64,000 bases of DNA from Megaustenia siamemsis (GCA_032433765.1 JAVIAB010000160.1:33259852-33323851), one strand, 5' to 3'. Positions 9,442 to 21,580 are shown, numbered from the stretch's first letter. The notes: generated from the sequence alone by a model not told the origin. Translations and numbers: made by a program.

Positions 9442-10540
9442 CTGGGAAGAATTAAAAGATATACATAATTACAAATGAGGGAAGGAACACAGTGTTGTAG
9501 TTTGTATTCTCATGAGTGTAAGTATATATATGATAAGAGGAATATCTTTATGCAGAGCTGTACAACTTGAGCCAATCTGATCATCAGAAGACACCCTATC
9601 AAACAAGTGTTCAGACCATTTAGTTTCTTGACACTAGAGGGAGTGGGCCCACCTAAGTCATGACTTATATAGTTTCTTGACACTAGAGGTACTGGACCCA
9701 CCTAAGTCATGACTTATAGGTGTCGGCCACCTGCTGCATTTGAACCTGAAAGCGTACAAGATGTTCACATAATATGTGAGACTCTAGTCTGCACAAAACT
9801 TCCAATTGAATCTATTAATCAAAGCTGGTCACAAATATGTCACAACCCTACTCTATTGGGAACCATTGAATGTTGTCCTCTTTGTGGTGTTAGAAGTCTT
9901 AAATGACTTATTTCAACACATCCACTCAAGTGCCAACCCTGTGAAGAAAATTAATTTGATCACCATGGCATAACTCCACACATTAAGACACATCATTTGC
10001 AGATATCAGCTGACTATAGTCACATCTGTCCTATTAGGCAAATCAAGTTTCCTTTAAATTGTTGGCATAAGTCCTACAAATGTTGTGACCTGTTATGATG
10101 CTCTAATCATCATGGCTTAGTCTGATAACATTCAAATTCAGCTTATGAGTGTTGACCACACAGGTTTTTTTAAATTTTCTCAGCTAAACTTTTGATTATC
10201 CAGGGGTTAATACACAGTACACTGTAAAGAGGTTAATTCACAGCATTCTGCAAAAAAAAGGAAAAAAAGAGAGAGGGGGTGGGGGCGGTCTTACTGTTAA
10301 ATATGCTAAAATTTTGTTAAATATGCATGTTCTGCTAAAAATGTACACTCCACTTTAGCAAGCAAACACTACCAAAAGTTTTTAAAAATTAAAGTCCAAT
10401 GATAATGAGTTGACAATTATTTATAAAACTAGTGACAGAACATGGATACAAAGTCAAGGTGTATGTTAATTCGACAAGCTTTGGAATGAAGGAAACATCA
10501 TTTACAAAACCATGAACATACCTGAGGGGACTGTCTACAG

Positions 10541-10799
10541 AGTAAAAAGTAGAGTACCCCCGTCACGCCAAGTGGCATATAGGGAATATGGTGTTAGTGA
10601 CCATAAATTTTACAGACCTTCGGCACATGATTTTTGGGGTAATGTGGACGGTGTTACGCCCGTGCCGCTTTACTTTCCCAGAAAAAAATCCGGTACCCAA
10701 TAAAGGTTGGGTGAACCTGGAAGCCATCGGTTGGGATCGAACCCTACCTTTTGTCCTTTGTAGTCCAGTATACTAACCACTGAGCTATCGCAGCTCCCT
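10541..10799 (-). mobile_element. tRNA-derived SINE, subfamily A
   Basis: On the minus strand it begins GGGAGCTGCGATAGCTCAGT (A box) and has a B box GGTTCGATCCC-like word about 45 bases on. The body holds the words TTTCTGGGAAAGTAAAGCGG, CAAAAATCATGTGC and TATGGTCACTAACACCATAT and ends with GGCGTGACGGGGGTAC. Seven copies of this subfamily lie in the window. Confidence 0.88.
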
Positions 10800-11034
10800 A
10801 CTGTCTACAGAGTTGTAAGTAAATTGAAAGAAGATGATGGAATGGAATGAAAAGAAGGCATTGAAGGGTCAAGGATTTTGGGACACAAAGGACCACCGAC
10901 ATCATGCCAAAATCTTTCAGGCTGGGCCAAAGATGAGTGTAGAGTGTAAACATATGACAATGTATGATCACGAGGGAAAGTTCAGCGCTATCTAATGTTA
11001 TTATCAACAGGCAGCTACACATGATGGATTCATC

Positions 11035-11450
11035 ATCATATGCCATACCGGTTGGTGTAGGCGATCATGTCCTTCCACAATTTTCTATCCACAGTGCATT
11101 ATATCAATTCTGTTGTTGACTGTTTTCCATGCCATGACACCAGCTATTCAGTATAATCTCCCTTTGTCATCTGTGATCTCTCTTTCCCTGTATTTTGCCA
11201 GTTGTAATCAAGTGCTCCAACTTTAATTTTCTCATGATGTGCCTGAAAAATGTTTCTTTCTGATGTTTCTTATGAGCTCCCTTTTTGTGTTGGCCTTTTT
11301 GAGAATATCTTCATTGGTCTTTTTAGCTCATCTTGGAACTTTCAACATTCTTTTGAGAAATCCCACCTCTGTGGCCTCTAATCGTCTTATCATTTGTTAG
11401 TCTGCTGCCATGATTCGCTTTCATGGGTCAGAATTAGTTTTATATAGCAC
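11035..11450 (-). mobile_element. 3' end of an RTE-like LINE
   Basis: On the minus strand the translation is a decayed version of the SE..LYG..SW and FLRR/IL.IPW segments that close RTE-type reverse transcriptase ORFs. The DNA is clearly the same family as 16835-17275 (words CATACC.GTTGG..TAGGCGATCATGTC and AACATTCTT). Stops and indels abound. Confidence 0.65.
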
Positions 11451-11539
11451 AGTTAAAAGATGTTTATAACAAATACTAAAGGGACACCATCTTTTATTTA
11501 TGTACTTTATATATCCCAATGGGAACACACTTCAACATT

Positions 11540-11830
11540 TCATTGACCCAAAGCATGCAGCTCAAACCAGCAAAGTAAGGCTGCAAGAGAATAATGTAAC
11601 AGTTCTGAAGTGGCCCAGCAACATCCTGACCTAAACCCAATTGAAAAATATTTGATTCAAGAAGTATATAAAAAAAGAGCGGACTCAGAGACTTTTCAAC
11701 TATTAAAGAAGTTAGCTGAAAGATGCTGGGACAGTCTGACTCATGATTAACTACAAACACATGTGGAACATATGCTTTGCCACTACCAGGCTTGTCTTGT
11801 TGGAGAAAGCAACATTATATTGTACTGAAA
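11540..11830 (+). pseudogene. Tc1-type transposase relic (C-terminal part)
   Basis: One frame reads DPKHAAQTSKVR..ENNVTVLKWPS; after a one-base shift it continues HPDLNPIEKYLIQEVYKKR. These are the second catalytic Asp region and the E of the D-E motif (PDLNPIE) of Tc1-like transposases. Stops follow soon after. Dead fragment. Confidence 0.72.
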
Positions 11831-11946
11831 CCACTGTTAGTAGATAGGAGTAAATACCAACCTTCTTCTTGGCAGTTTTTAATAATATTTGGTTCCATCA
11901 GTGAGAGCTCAGTTATGAAAATATAACTGCATTTTTTGGGCAATAT

Positions 11947-12207
11947 AAAGTAAAGTAAAGGTCCTCTCCATGCCTTGCTAGTCACATTGCGAATATGGCA
12001 TCCATGACCATATTTTTTCTATGACCAAAGGCACATTTTTAGGTGAGTGGTCGGTATCTCTTCCCAGAATATTTTCTGGTACCTATTTTCTTTGCCCAGA
12101 ACCATGTCTGACTAAAAAAAAAAAAAACCATCTGCCACTTTAGATAATTGAACCTGGACTCTTCTGATCAGGAAGCGAGCCCATTAATCACTCAACCACC
12201 AAGACTC
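11947..12207 (-). mobile_element. tRNA-derived SINE, subfamily B (degenerate)
   Basis: The body words CATGACCATATTTTTTCTAT and the tRNA-like minus-strand head (TGGTTGAGTGATTAATGG; B-box-like word near 12155) match the copy at 34821-35097. Its body resembles that of subfamily A although the head differs. Confidence 0.68.
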
Positions 12208-12279
12208 TTTTTTTGTTTTTTTTTGTTGTGTATAATATACACTTTCTCTCTGTCTCTGTGTGCAAATGTGTGTGTATAA

Positions 12280-12600
12280 TATATCATCATCAAGTACCGT
12301 GCCTGCTGGCGTAGGTGATTATGTCTATCCACAGCCTTCGATCTCAACAGTTATTTATCATTTCTGTAGTTGACCTGCTGCCAAACCATTCTCTTAAACT
12401 GTCTGGTATCTTTTCTCTTTGCTCCCTCTATCTTCGTTCCTCAATTTCCCAGTTGTTACAATATATTTCAGCTGTTCCCTTCACATTACATGACCAAAAA
12501 ATGATGATTATTTCTTCCTAAATTTTGGATATTAACTCTCTTTTTTCTTTTCTCTAATTAGACCACTTTCAGAATGTTTTCATTACTCTTCTAAAAATGA
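12280..12600 (-). mobile_element. 3' end of an RTE-like LINE
   Basis: It shares with 49967-50231 (opposite strand) the run of words around TCTATCCACAGC, TTTATCATTTCTG.. GTTGACC and CTTTGCTCCCTCTATCTTCG. It ends at the tail side in a (CAT)n-like word CATCATCAAGTACC. No open frame. Confidence 0.65.
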
Positions 12601-12998
12601 ATAAATTTTACAAAATATTTGTAATTTATAGAATTGATATTTTAAATTTACATTACTGTAAATAGAGAACGCATTAACTGGATTTTAAAGTATTGGAATA
12701 CTCAGGTGAAAAGAGTATACAAATTTTATTTAAAAACTCAAACAATACAATAGATAACAGATTCTTGAACATTAACTTCAAAGTCCTAGCCTACTGAACT
12801 GTATTTTTAATCTTTAAATTTATTGTAATTAATCTTATCATGTTTTTCTCATAAAATATTTCCTCAAATGACTTCACAAATATATTCATAGTATTTCCCT
12901 CAGGAGATATATTTTAGTTACTTGCCCTTGATCTCTATTTTCTTCTGCTTTGCTGCATCAAGAGAAAAAGGAGTTTTGTTAAACAGCATTCTTTGGTT

Positions 12999-13261
12999 TG
13001 GGAGCCACGATAGCTCAGTGGTAAGTGAACTGGACTACTAAGGATAAGAGGTCGGGTTCGATCCTGATCGACGGCTTCCAGGTGCACCCAGCCTTAAATG
13101 GGTACCAGATTTTTTTCCCTGGGAAAGTAAAGCGGCACGGGCATAATACCAACCATATTACCCCAAAAATCATATGCTGAAGGTCTGTAAATATTATGGT
13201 CACTATCACCATATTCCCTACTATACGCCACTTGGCATGACGGGGATCTTTACTTTTTTTT
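12999..13261 (+). mobile_element. tRNA-derived SINE, subfamily A
   Basis: + strand copy. The head GGGAGCCACGATAGCTCAGT and B box GGTTCGATCC are well kept; the body ends at CTTGGCATGACGGGGATC and is followed by a T-rich tail. Confidence 0.88.
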
Positions 13262-13814
13262 TACTCTTCGGTTTGCCATGCGGAAAGTAATAGAAAACTC
13301 ATTAAGCTTTGTAGAGAGCTTTGTAGCAGGAGGTACCATGATCATCAGAAAACCCTGTCAAGCAAGTGTTCAGCCCATTAGTTTCTTGATACTCTAGGGG
13401 AGATGGGCCTGCCTGGGTCATGACTTCCAGGCATCGACCTCCTGCTGCACAAGAAGACTCTATTTTCAGCACATAATAACTAAACCTATTTTGCGCAGCA
13501 CTTCTGAGCGTATCTACTGTCCCTATCCAATCAAACACAACTGTCTTAGCTTTAACCTAGCATATTGATGTCTCCCTCTTGGTGGCAACAGTCTAAAAAT
13601 GGCTTGCTACTTTGCATGATGTCCTTATATACTCTCATGGATGCTTTTCATCATGGAGTTAACTTGGAACGGTGGGGTAGGTCAGTAACTGATAACAGGT
13701 GATAACGATATGATGAGCTGGGAATCCCATTCCTTTAAACTGTCAGTACAGCAACATGAAGTCTAGAATAGTCACAGTTGATGTAACATCTAATCATCCA
13801 AGCCTTCAAGGATG

Positions 13815-14287
13815 AGACTACTGATGCACTACAGACTTGGGTGGGAGTTCACTTGACTGATGCACTACAGACTTGGTGGGAGTTCACTTGACTGATGCAC
13901 TACAGACTTGGGTGGGAGTTCACTTGACTGATGCACTACAGACTTGGGTGGGAGTTCACTTGACTGATGCACTACAGACTTGGGTGGGAGTTCACTTGAC
14001 TGATGCACTACAGACTTGGTGGGAGTTCACTTGACTGATGCACTACAGACTTGGGTGGGAGTTCACTTGACTGATGCACTACAGACTTGGGTGGGAGTTC
14101 ACTTGACTGATGCACTACAGACTTGGGTGGGAGTTCACTTGACTGATGCACTACAGACTTGGGTGGGAGTTCACTTGACTGATGCACTACAGACTTGGGT
14201 GGGAGTTCACTTGACTGATGCACTACAGACTTGGGTGGGAGTTCACTTGACTGATGCACTACAGACTTGGGTGGGAGTTCACTTGTC
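13815..14287. repeat. Satellite array, 36-bp unit, about 13 copies
   Basis: The unit is GACTGATGCACTACAGACTT plus GGGTGGGAGTTCACTT. Most copies are identical; two have a GGG to GG change at the same place (13876, 14019), suggesting block duplication. Because 36 is a multiple of three, both strands show open frames of 105-125 residues. No start context, no variation pattern typical of selection; I do not call a gene. It lies in the last LRRC42 intron. Confidence 0.93.
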
Positions 14288-14709
14288 CATCTGCTGGGAT
14301 GCCTTCCTGTTTTGTTGTCACACCTGGTTGTAACGCTTGTTATTAAATGCTGTTTACCTGTAACTGTGTTACATGTCCAAACCATTTAACTTGTCTCTGG
14401 ATATAACTCTCGCCTAGTGTTAACCCTACTCTTTGTCTAATTTCTTAATTTTGTATATGTCTCTAATTGTCATGTTAAGTAATCATCTGAGAAATCTCAT
14501 TTTTGTTTGTGATATTCCACTTCTCTTTTGTTATAAAAATCTTCTTTGGTATGTGCAGCATAACAGAACAAACAGAAACACTGAGTTATGTACTGCTCTG
14601 TATGTATCCATTGTTACAAATCAGTTTTCTTTTATAATGGGTGTTATTTGTTCTATTACTCTATTTGCTTGTTTTCAATTTGGGTTTCAATATTCCCTTA
14701 TGTTCTCAT

Positions 14710-14930
14710 AATCTTCTTCTTCTTCTACCTTTCAGCTCCCTGTGGAGAATAGGTCTTCAACAAACACTTTCCAAGCCGTTCTGTTTCTTGCCATTCTTTT
14801 AAGATCGGTCCATGTCTTCCCCATCATCTTCATCTCTACTTCTATATCTTCTCCAAGAATTAATTGGTCTTCCTCTTTGTCTTTCTCCCAGGGGATTATA
14901 AAAAAGGGCCTGTTGTGTAATAATGCTCTC
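14710..14930 (-). mobile_element. 3' end of a LINE (family with copies at 26025-26240 and 31280-31530)
   Basis: The words CTACCTTTCAGCTCCCTGTG, GGTCTTCAA.AAACACTTTCC and GGGGATTATAAAAAAGGGCC match the other two copies in order. The minus strand carries the decayed C-terminus of a reverse transcriptase ORF (KMMGKTW..LKRMA.NRTAWK type). Confidence 0.72.
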
Positions 14931-15152
14931 TACTTTCTATATATTTGAATCCTCACATTTGTTCACTTCTTTATTCTCATGGATAATCTGTGATTGTGTC
15001 TCTTTCATGCCTCTTCTTTACTGTCACACAATACAAGAAGTTTGCCTCCACAAAATATTGCCATCTCTTTATTTTAAAAAAATGTTCACGTTCACCAAAA
15101 GAAAATGAAAAATAAAAAAAATGAAGACAACAGAGACAGAGCAATAACTTAC

Positions 15153-15259
15153 AAAATCTAGTAGCAGGTGACGATTCAGCTAATGTGGTGGATTTTCCCA
15201 CTGGTATTTTAGGCTGATGCTTCCAGATGTTTAACAGGTCTGCTGCCCACCCATGAGTG
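15153..15259 (-). CDS. LRRC42: LRRC42 homologue, fifth recognised exon
   Basis: The acceptor TTTTCTGGTCAG precedes 15259 and the donor GTAAGT follows 15153. The reading is one base, then T-H-G-W-A-A-D-L-L-N-I-W..., ending in ATRF plus one base. Vertebrate LRRC42 has TEGWAD at the equivalent place and AAQRFY at the end, so both borders agree with the family. Phase with the last exon (9441) is correct. The exon expected just upstream in the gene, coding for about 30-40 residues and ending with two bases of a split codon, was not found between 15260 and 17586. Confidence 0.75.
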
Positions 15260-15362
15260 CTGACCAGAAAATATGAGGTCATACAACTGCATACACTCTG
15301 TCCTGTACTGACCTGCAGCCATTAGGTAAAACTGTATTCTGTCAACAAAGACATGACGCTAT

Positions 15363-15616
15363 GTAAAGTAAAGTACCCCCGTCACGCCAAGTAGCGTATA
15401 GGGAAATATGGTGTTAGCGACCATAAATTTTACAGACCTTTAGCACGTGATTTTTGGGGTAATGTGGTCGGTATTACGCCTGTGCCGCTTTACTTTCCCA
15501 GAAAAAATCCGATACCCATTTAAGGCTGGGTGAACCCAGAAGCCGTCGGTTGGGATCAAACTCTACCTCTTTTCCTTTGTAGTCCAGTTCACTAACCACT
15601 GAGCTATCGCGGCTAC
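15363..15616 (-). mobile_element. tRNA-derived SINE, subfamily A
   Basis: Minus-strand copy with A box TAGCTCAGTGGTTAGTGAAC and complete body, 104 bases upstream (in gene direction) of the 15153-15259 exon. Confidence 0.88.
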
Positions 15617-16530
15617 CATGATGCTATGTGCTACTGGTAAATTGTAAATTCTTTTTCTTTCTTTCTGGCATTCTCCCGATGACTTTATAAAGGACTGAAT
15701 AGTCTTCATCATCCGTCTTTAAAAAGATGTTAAGTGGGTATGAATGTGTTGTGTTGTGGTTTGCAGCAAGCAAGTCTGTGATATCTGTGCCTTTTAGCTA
15801 GACACATCTGACTTCAGTACTGCATTTCTGAATATTGGACTGCCTTCCCTCTTGACTCAAAAAATTGTCAATTGAGAGCAGAAATGTAAATGTTAAAATT
15901 GTCATTATTTTACATAATCTGAGGGTTATTCTCAGAAAACATTAGCCACACACAATCAGCAACCAAGAACTGCTGAAGAGGTGCAATAAAGAGGAAATGT
16001 ATACACTAATAAGAACACTAGAAGAGGATATACTAAAAAAAAAAAAATCCAGAAACTATATCAGAGACAGTCAGACAATGGACTCGAGGGAAATGTAACA
16101 TCAAGCCAATCTGGCATAGAACAGAGGATACTGAGTATAGGCCAGACTTGAGACATCCTTCAAAGAGCAGCTATGACAAGATTAGAGGGATTTTGTTGTT
16201 GCCTACAAGATGTCACAAACAAGGCATGTTGTTAAGAAGAGCAGCAAAAGTAAAAATTTAATGCAATGTATATATTAAAAAAAAAGTTTAAATCTATATT
16301 TTCTCTTCATTACATAAACTCAATTCTATTACATTTTTATTATTTTACAATACTGTTGTGTCGTGTACAATAAACATCTAAATATTTAATTAAGCCCTGA
16401 AATGATATTAAAGAAGAATAATGAGACTCTCATAAAGAGCTTAGAAAACTATTGATGATATACTGGAAAAAGAGAATGTACATACAAAATATATGCTAAA
16501 AACATTAAAAACAAAACTGTTCTACATTTT
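15617..16530. other. Intron DNA without recognisable gene
   Basis: AT-rich, with short A runs. I looked here for the missing LRRC42 exon on the minus strand and did not find a convincing one. Confidence 0.4.
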
Positions 16531-16534
16531 GATG

Positions 16535-16640
16535 AGTTAGAGGGACACAGAGAAAAAAGATACCAGACAGCTTAAGAGAATGGTTTCTCGAAAGTTGAGA
16601 GACCCAACAGGCATGTACTTAATGATAATGATGCTGAGGA
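16535..16640 (+). mobile_element. RTE-like LINE tail fragment
   Basis: It contains AGATACCAGACAGCTTAAGA, shared with 25840-25870 and 50090-50120, followed by the GGCATGTACTTAATGATAAT end. Confidence 0.6.
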
Positions 16641-16834
16641 CAAATTAAGAAAATATTGTGACAATCAACACGGTGCTACAGAGTTCTGTCGGCTTTGACG
16701 TGATTTACGACTTTGATGTGTCTTTCCTTAGTGCTTATGAATTACCTGCCCATACTACCTCCATCACATTCTCCTTTGCAACTCACGTCAACTTCGCTTA
16801 TCATTTTATTCCTACTGTCGTTTGGTTTACTTCC

Positions 16835-17275
16835 CATCATCATCATCATGTGCCATACCAGTTGGCGGAGGCGATCATGTCCTTCCACAATCTTCTATCT
16901 ACAGAGTATCATATCAGTTCTGTTGTTGACTGTTTTCTATGCCATGACACCAAGATATCCAGTATTTTCTCTCTTTGTCGTTCGCGATCTCTCTTTCCCT
17001 GCATTTTGCCAGATGTAACCAAGTATCCTACTTTCCTATTCTCATGATGTGCCCGAAAAATGTTGATTGTTTCTTTCTGATGTTTCTTAGGAGCTCCCTT
17101 TTTGTGTTGGCCTCTTTCAGAATTTCCTCATTGGTCTTTTTAGCTGTCCAGGGAACATTCAACATTCTTCTAAGATATCCCATCTCTGTGGTCTCTAAAC
17201 ATCTTCTTATTTGTTTGTTTACTGTCCATGATTCGCTTCCATGTCAGAATTGGCTCTATATAGCACCGAAGTAGA
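16835..17275 (-). mobile_element. 3' end of an RTE-like LINE
   Basis: The minus strand preserves parts of the C-terminal reverse transcriptase ORF (SWTVNKQ..RRCLETTEMGYLR-type order) with stops. It begins on the + strand side with a (CAT)n run at 16838-16850, equivalent to the 3' trinucleotide tail seen in sister copies. Confidence 0.7.
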
Positions 17276-17586
17276 ATAATGTTCATATAAAAAAAGTAAA
17301 CAATCAACAAATCTGAGAGTTCCGGGGATGCAATATTCAATTTTTAACTACAAAGGTTTTTATATTTTAAGATACAGTTCCTTTTCATCACTTTGAATGT
17401 TGAATAGAAAGAGCATGTGTGTTTTATTTTTCTGGAAAAACATATGAGCAAATAAACTAAAGTATCAATGTCAAACAACTGTGAACTGCACAATTGCTGG
17501 AGAAACCAAATGATTTCAGTCACAACCAGCTGTTTATTATTTTGGCCTGTTTTTGCTTTCAATAATGTTAAAACAACTAAAAATAC

Positions 17587-17681
17587 CTTCAATGTTAAAC
17601 TTGTACAGGACACATTCAACAAAGCTAAATGTGGCAGGCATGTCAGAAAGCTGACAGATCTGACCGTTATTCCAGAATTTT
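17587..17681 (-). CDS. LRRC42: LRRC42 homologue, fourth recognised exon (leucine-rich repeat)
   Basis: Acceptor GTATTCACAG, donor GTATTT. Two bases complete a Lys codon with the previous exon, and then NSGITVRSVSFLTCLP..LALLNVSCTSLTLK follows. Joined to the exon at 21462 this gives LDLS-K-N.., an LRR motif that aligns with LDLSCNPEIT..LNCLDISGT of the vertebrate protein. The exon is 95 bases, ending in phase 0. Codon use and splice sites look intact. Confidence 0.72.
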
Positions 17682-17689
17682 CTGTGAAT

Positions 17690-18220
17690 ACACCAAACAG
17701 AAATTCAGCATGAACATAATTAAATATTACCAAAATAACTTAAGCACATCTGACACAGACTTCCGAGTTGATAAAAGCAAGCCATCTCCAATTCTCAAAA
17801 ATGTCTGTAGTTTTACTAAAAGTGAACAAATAGATTTAAAAGCAAATACAGACTGTGGTATAATAAATAATAAGAGTAATAGATGAGGATTAATTGATAT
17901 GGTAGTCCCGAGTTAAATCCAAAAACAATTAATTCAAAGATTGTGATATATGTTGCATCTAGCAAACAGCAACACAAAACAAACCATAACAATTAGATGA
18001 AACAGCAAGAGAGTAAAAGAAAAACATTTCATAAGGACTGAGTCAGAAAATGCTTAACACAACACATGTTACTGGGTATGGAGCAAACATGATTACATGT
18101 CCTTGATTACAGAGAATATGACAGTATAATATAATAAAGAAGAAAGTAGTTTCATACAACAATATATTCCATATATCCATGCATATACTTACTTACTAAT
18201 TTTATCCATAGAAGAAAAGA
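17690..18220. other. Intron DNA, nothing recognised
   Basis: AT-rich sequence between the LRR exon and a SINE. Short open frames only. Confidence 0.45.
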
Positions 18221-18469
18221 AAGTACCCCCGTCACGCCAAGTGGCGTATAGGGAATATGGTGTTAGTGGCCATAAATTTTACAGACCTTCAGCACATGAT
18301 TTTTTGGGGTAATGTGGTCGGTATTATGCCCGTGCCACTTTACTTTCCCAGAAAAAAATCCGGTGCCCATTTAAGGCTGGGTGAACCCGGAAGCCGTCAG
18401 TTGGGATCGAACCCTACCTCTTGTCCTTTGTAGTCCAGTTCACTAACCACTGAGCTATCACGGCTCCCC
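18221..18469 (-). mobile_element. tRNA-derived SINE, subfamily A
   Basis: Minus strand, full length. Head GGGGAGCCGTGATAGCTCAG; B box GGTTCGATCCC. Confidence 0.9.
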
Positions 18470-20047
18470 AACTTTATCCATAACAGCCTATAAAACTTTG
18501 TGGAGAAGTGCAATTTCTATCGTGGAGTAAATGTGTTACAGTGACATTTGTTAGCTAAAGTCACAAGTTTTCTGTAATATCGTCTACCCTTCTGACTCTT
18601 GGTCTTCCATAGTAGGCATGTTATGGTGGCTCATTAAATGGGAGAGAGGGAAGATGGGTACAAAAATAGCAAAACTGTAGTAAACTGGCTTTTCACATCC
18701 AAATAAAGAATTCCACTACAATTATTTTCTGGTAATTGTGGTCAAATAGAGGAAAAAGTCTGAAGTTGAACAGATTGTGTCTTGCCAAGAAGAAGTCTCA
18801 GGTTGAAGAGATTGTGTCTTACCAAGAAAAAGACAAAAAAATCTATGGTCAAAGCTGGTAATATAAAGAGTAATGAAGGACAAAAAAAACCACTGATAAA
18901 GGATTGTTACAGCTTTTTTACAGTATAAAAAGACAACACAAAATATAACCAACTTTGTGGCCAAAGATAACGAACAGAAACAATAACTACAACAAAATAA
19001 ATGCAAGTAAAAGGGAAAAAATAGTACTTGACTCAAGTAATACCCAATTCAGTGATCATGAGGAAGTGAACTCAGTGCTAGAAAAAAGGAGGTATGAGAT
19101 GTCATCAAGGTAGGTGACTACAGATCAAAATAGATTAACTGGCTGTTGAGGCATAGAATCGCATGTATGACAATGTGAGAAGACTTCCCTGACTTCAAAT
19201 GGACCACAAAGATAGGCAACTGATTAGGTCTGAAGCATATAGGAGGAGATAACTGTAGACATGACATATGAGGTCATCATTTTCATGGCAGAGATGGTGA
19301 AGATGAAGTAGCTGAAGGAAAGGAAGACGATCCAATAGCATTTGCACTGCAGTTGTTATGACAGTGATTCATACTAACTCAGAGGTAAGGTGTCCATACA
19401 GTAACAGAGCTGAAAGCTGCCAGCGACTCAAAGCTGATGACTTGCAACAGTGTAACAAATAGAAAAATATTGCTTACATAATGTAAGAGAGATTGAGTGA
19501 ATACACTTGTCTAACCTTGACAAATAAGCATAATGACACATAAATGAAGAAAGGTTACATATAAGTCAAGTATGATGAACCTTGACCCACAGTCTAAGAC
19601 GACTAAGAAGCAGCTAACTATAATATTTATTCACAGGACACCCGTGGAGAAAGAATTGGTCAGGAGATCAATCTGGAGATACTAAAGTGACCAATGGGTA
19701 AATAGTAAAACCCCTCTAGGACAATTGAGAGTGACAAATGTGAAAAACAGTGGGGTAAAATTGTTATCAGACTTCCATTGGAGAATAGCCAGGCCACTAT
19801 TAGATCAGGCAGACAGCTCGACTAACGACTCAAAGAAACATATAGAATTCAATAGATATCAAATTAGATAAGCAAGATAGTAGGGAAAAGGACGATGCCA
19901 TGACATAATCTAGCTAGAAACTGTCCCACAGGAGCATAGTGTATAAACATAGTGCGTTTGTGAACTCTACAAACGATAAACTCAAGAAGTCTCACTAGAG
20001 AGGACAGCTGATCCTGAGATGACAGCTGGCAGGGATGAATAATACGA

Positions 20048-20092
<45 letters not shown>

Positions 20093-20480
20093 AACTATTA
20101 GACTGTCGCCTAGAACAAAGCACACAGTAAAGGCATTAAGCTAAAGAAGGAAGTATGTAGTAGATGTTGCACTGTCATATTGTTTGAACATTGTTGGTAA
20201 GCTATCAATTCAGAACTTGCTAAATGTCGTGAGAAAGGAACTAGTATGAAATGGTGAGACTGTAATTGCCAGACCGACTCAATAAACAACTTATTGGCTA
20301 AGATCTTTGTTATTACATTTATATTTTCATATATATGTTCATATATGTGTCCTGTTAAAGATTTGCCAATATCCCAGTCAAGACACTTCCTTCCCTATTG
20401 GGTATCATGAATCTGACACATATACGTTTCCTATATTTGGTGCACCAGAACTGTCCAGACCCTACTGCACTTCTTCATGA
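18470..20480. other. Intron DNA, mostly unrecognised
   Basis: It holds a (TA)n run and moderately repetitive-looking text without coding sign. No exon of either host gene was found. Confidence 0.4.
20050..20088. repeat. (TA)n microsatellite
   Basis: About 19 uninterrupted TA units. Confidence 0.97.
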
Positions 20481-20650
20481 TACCTCTAGCAACAGACTAA
20501 CCAATCTAGTCCGACCAAGTAAGTAGGGATCAAGAGAGGGGAAAAAATATGATACTCAAAATTGCCATTCTGAATATGAATGTGTTGGGCTGAAAGATAC
20601 AATCACAACACAACACATTTACACCCACTTAATGTCCATTTAAGGATGGA
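20480..20650. repeat. Dispersed repeat, related copy at 55490-55640
   Basis: The two copies share, in order, AGTGACTCTGGTAACAG-like/CAACAGACTAACCAATCTAG, GGGATCAAGAG.GGG, AAAATTGCCAT.CTGAA and TGTGTTGGGCTGAAAG. Non-coding. Confidence 0.5.
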
Positions 20651-20954
20651 TGATGAAGAGGAATAACTCACATTGGGATCAGTGAACCAGAATTATCCAA
20701 GAGATCAACTATTCTTTTACTTGTGTGAATGCAAGAATAAGAAAGATACTTCTTACTCAGCAGAAAATAACAAATAACAATTCTTAGACTGTACACGTCA
20801 TAAAGTATCAAATTTTAAACACCTCAAAGAATTCGAACTGTGGCACTAGCAAAAAAGATTGTCTAGCATACGGTAACCATTAAAAAAATGATATAGCCAG
20901 CCATCATAATTGTCAGTCAGTATATAACAACTATATGATAATGTTAGTATTTTT

Positions 20955-21375
20955 ATTGTTAGTCGAAGGCTCTGGTATCACTGCAAACGAATTAAAATCC
21001 ATAATTGCTCACCCGCCCGTGATAGTGGAATCATCCGAATTAACATCTCATCTCATTGAAGGATCCAAACAAAGAAAGGCAGCTGTAGTCCCCATCATAG
21101 CAGCCACAGCACATGCCAAACGACATAAGGCATCGCACCAAAAGTGAACACAACCAAATGGTCATTCGTTATAAGATATCATCATTCATCGTAAGCACGG
21201 AATATTGAAACACGATCTGGATGAAAAACACAGCTCACGGTGAGCACAGAGCACTAAACTCAGTAGCTCCGGCAGCAAGCTGAACTTGGAATATGAAAAA
21301 ACTGCAACAAGAAACACTTTTCAGACAGAGCCTCAACAATTCCTGCTACCTATCCAACATACTGACTGGAAGTCC
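20955..21375. repeat. Dispersed repeat R3, copy 1
   Basis: Shared with 28923-29485 and 32788-33305: TCTGGTATCACTGCAA, ATTAAAATCCATAATTGCTC, GTAGTCCCCATCATAGCAG, CGATATCATCATTCATCGTA, CTCAGTAGCTCC and AACACTTTTCAGACA occur in the same order. Copy 3 runs straight into the last codons of the cysteine-rich gene at 33202-34022, so the repeat is probably the 3' untranslated region of that gene, copied to other places. Copy 1 stops before the coding part. Confidence 0.75.
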
Positions 21376-21461
21376 AGTAATGTTAGTAGACTTAAGATAA
21401 CCATTACTGTCTTTGAACTAATTATGCCTGACACCCAAAAACACAAAGACATTTTACCAAC

Positions 21462-21580
21462 TTGATAAATCCAAAAACTTGAGGGAAGATGAACTTCTCT
21501 TATGCATCCTAGATCTAGCAGTCAGTTTTCTAATTCCTTCATCTGTCAGCAAGTTGTCTTTCAGGACTAGTGTCTGTAAT
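21462..21580 (-). CDS. LRRC42: LRRC42 homologue, third recognised exon (leucine-rich repeat)
   Basis: Acceptor CACTTTCAG before 21580; donor taken as GTTGGT after 21462. A second GT three bases on (GTAAAA) would create a TGA with the next exon, so I chose the first. After one base the reading is LQTLVLKDNLLTDEGIRKLT..., then SLKFLDLS plus one base. The vertebrate protein has VTQLHLKDNCLSDAGVRKMT...LTLLDLS here, with the same spacing. It is therefore an LRR pair in the middle of the protein. Confidence 0.78.

Larger units (their letters stand above)
9442..15152 (-). other. LRRC42 homologue, last intron
   Basis: 5.7 kb with GT at the 15152 side and AG at 9442-9443. It is filled with SINE copies, RTE-like LINE tails, a Tc1 relic and a 36-bp satellite, listed separately. 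I see no other gene in it. Confidence 0.6.

Noticed and set aside
13001..13080. True tRNA genes at the SINE heads (also 54351, 34821 minus, 52838)
   Set aside because: A and B boxes are present but the acceptor stems do not close and each head is followed by the same non-tRNA body, so they are SINEs.
14008..14385. Open frames on both strands of the 36-bp satellite (12-residue peptide repeats)
   Set aside because: The unit length is a multiple of three, so open frames arise automatically. Both strands are open and there is no start or splice context.
20935..21147. 70-codon + strand frame in repeat R3
   Set aside because: The equivalent positions in copies 2 and 3 of R3 are not open, so it is not a conserved gene.
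21457..21462. Donor GTAAAA at 21457 for the third LRRC42 exon
   Set aside because: It would join TG to A of the next exon and make a stop codon; the GT at 21461 keeps the frame and the LDLS.N pattern.
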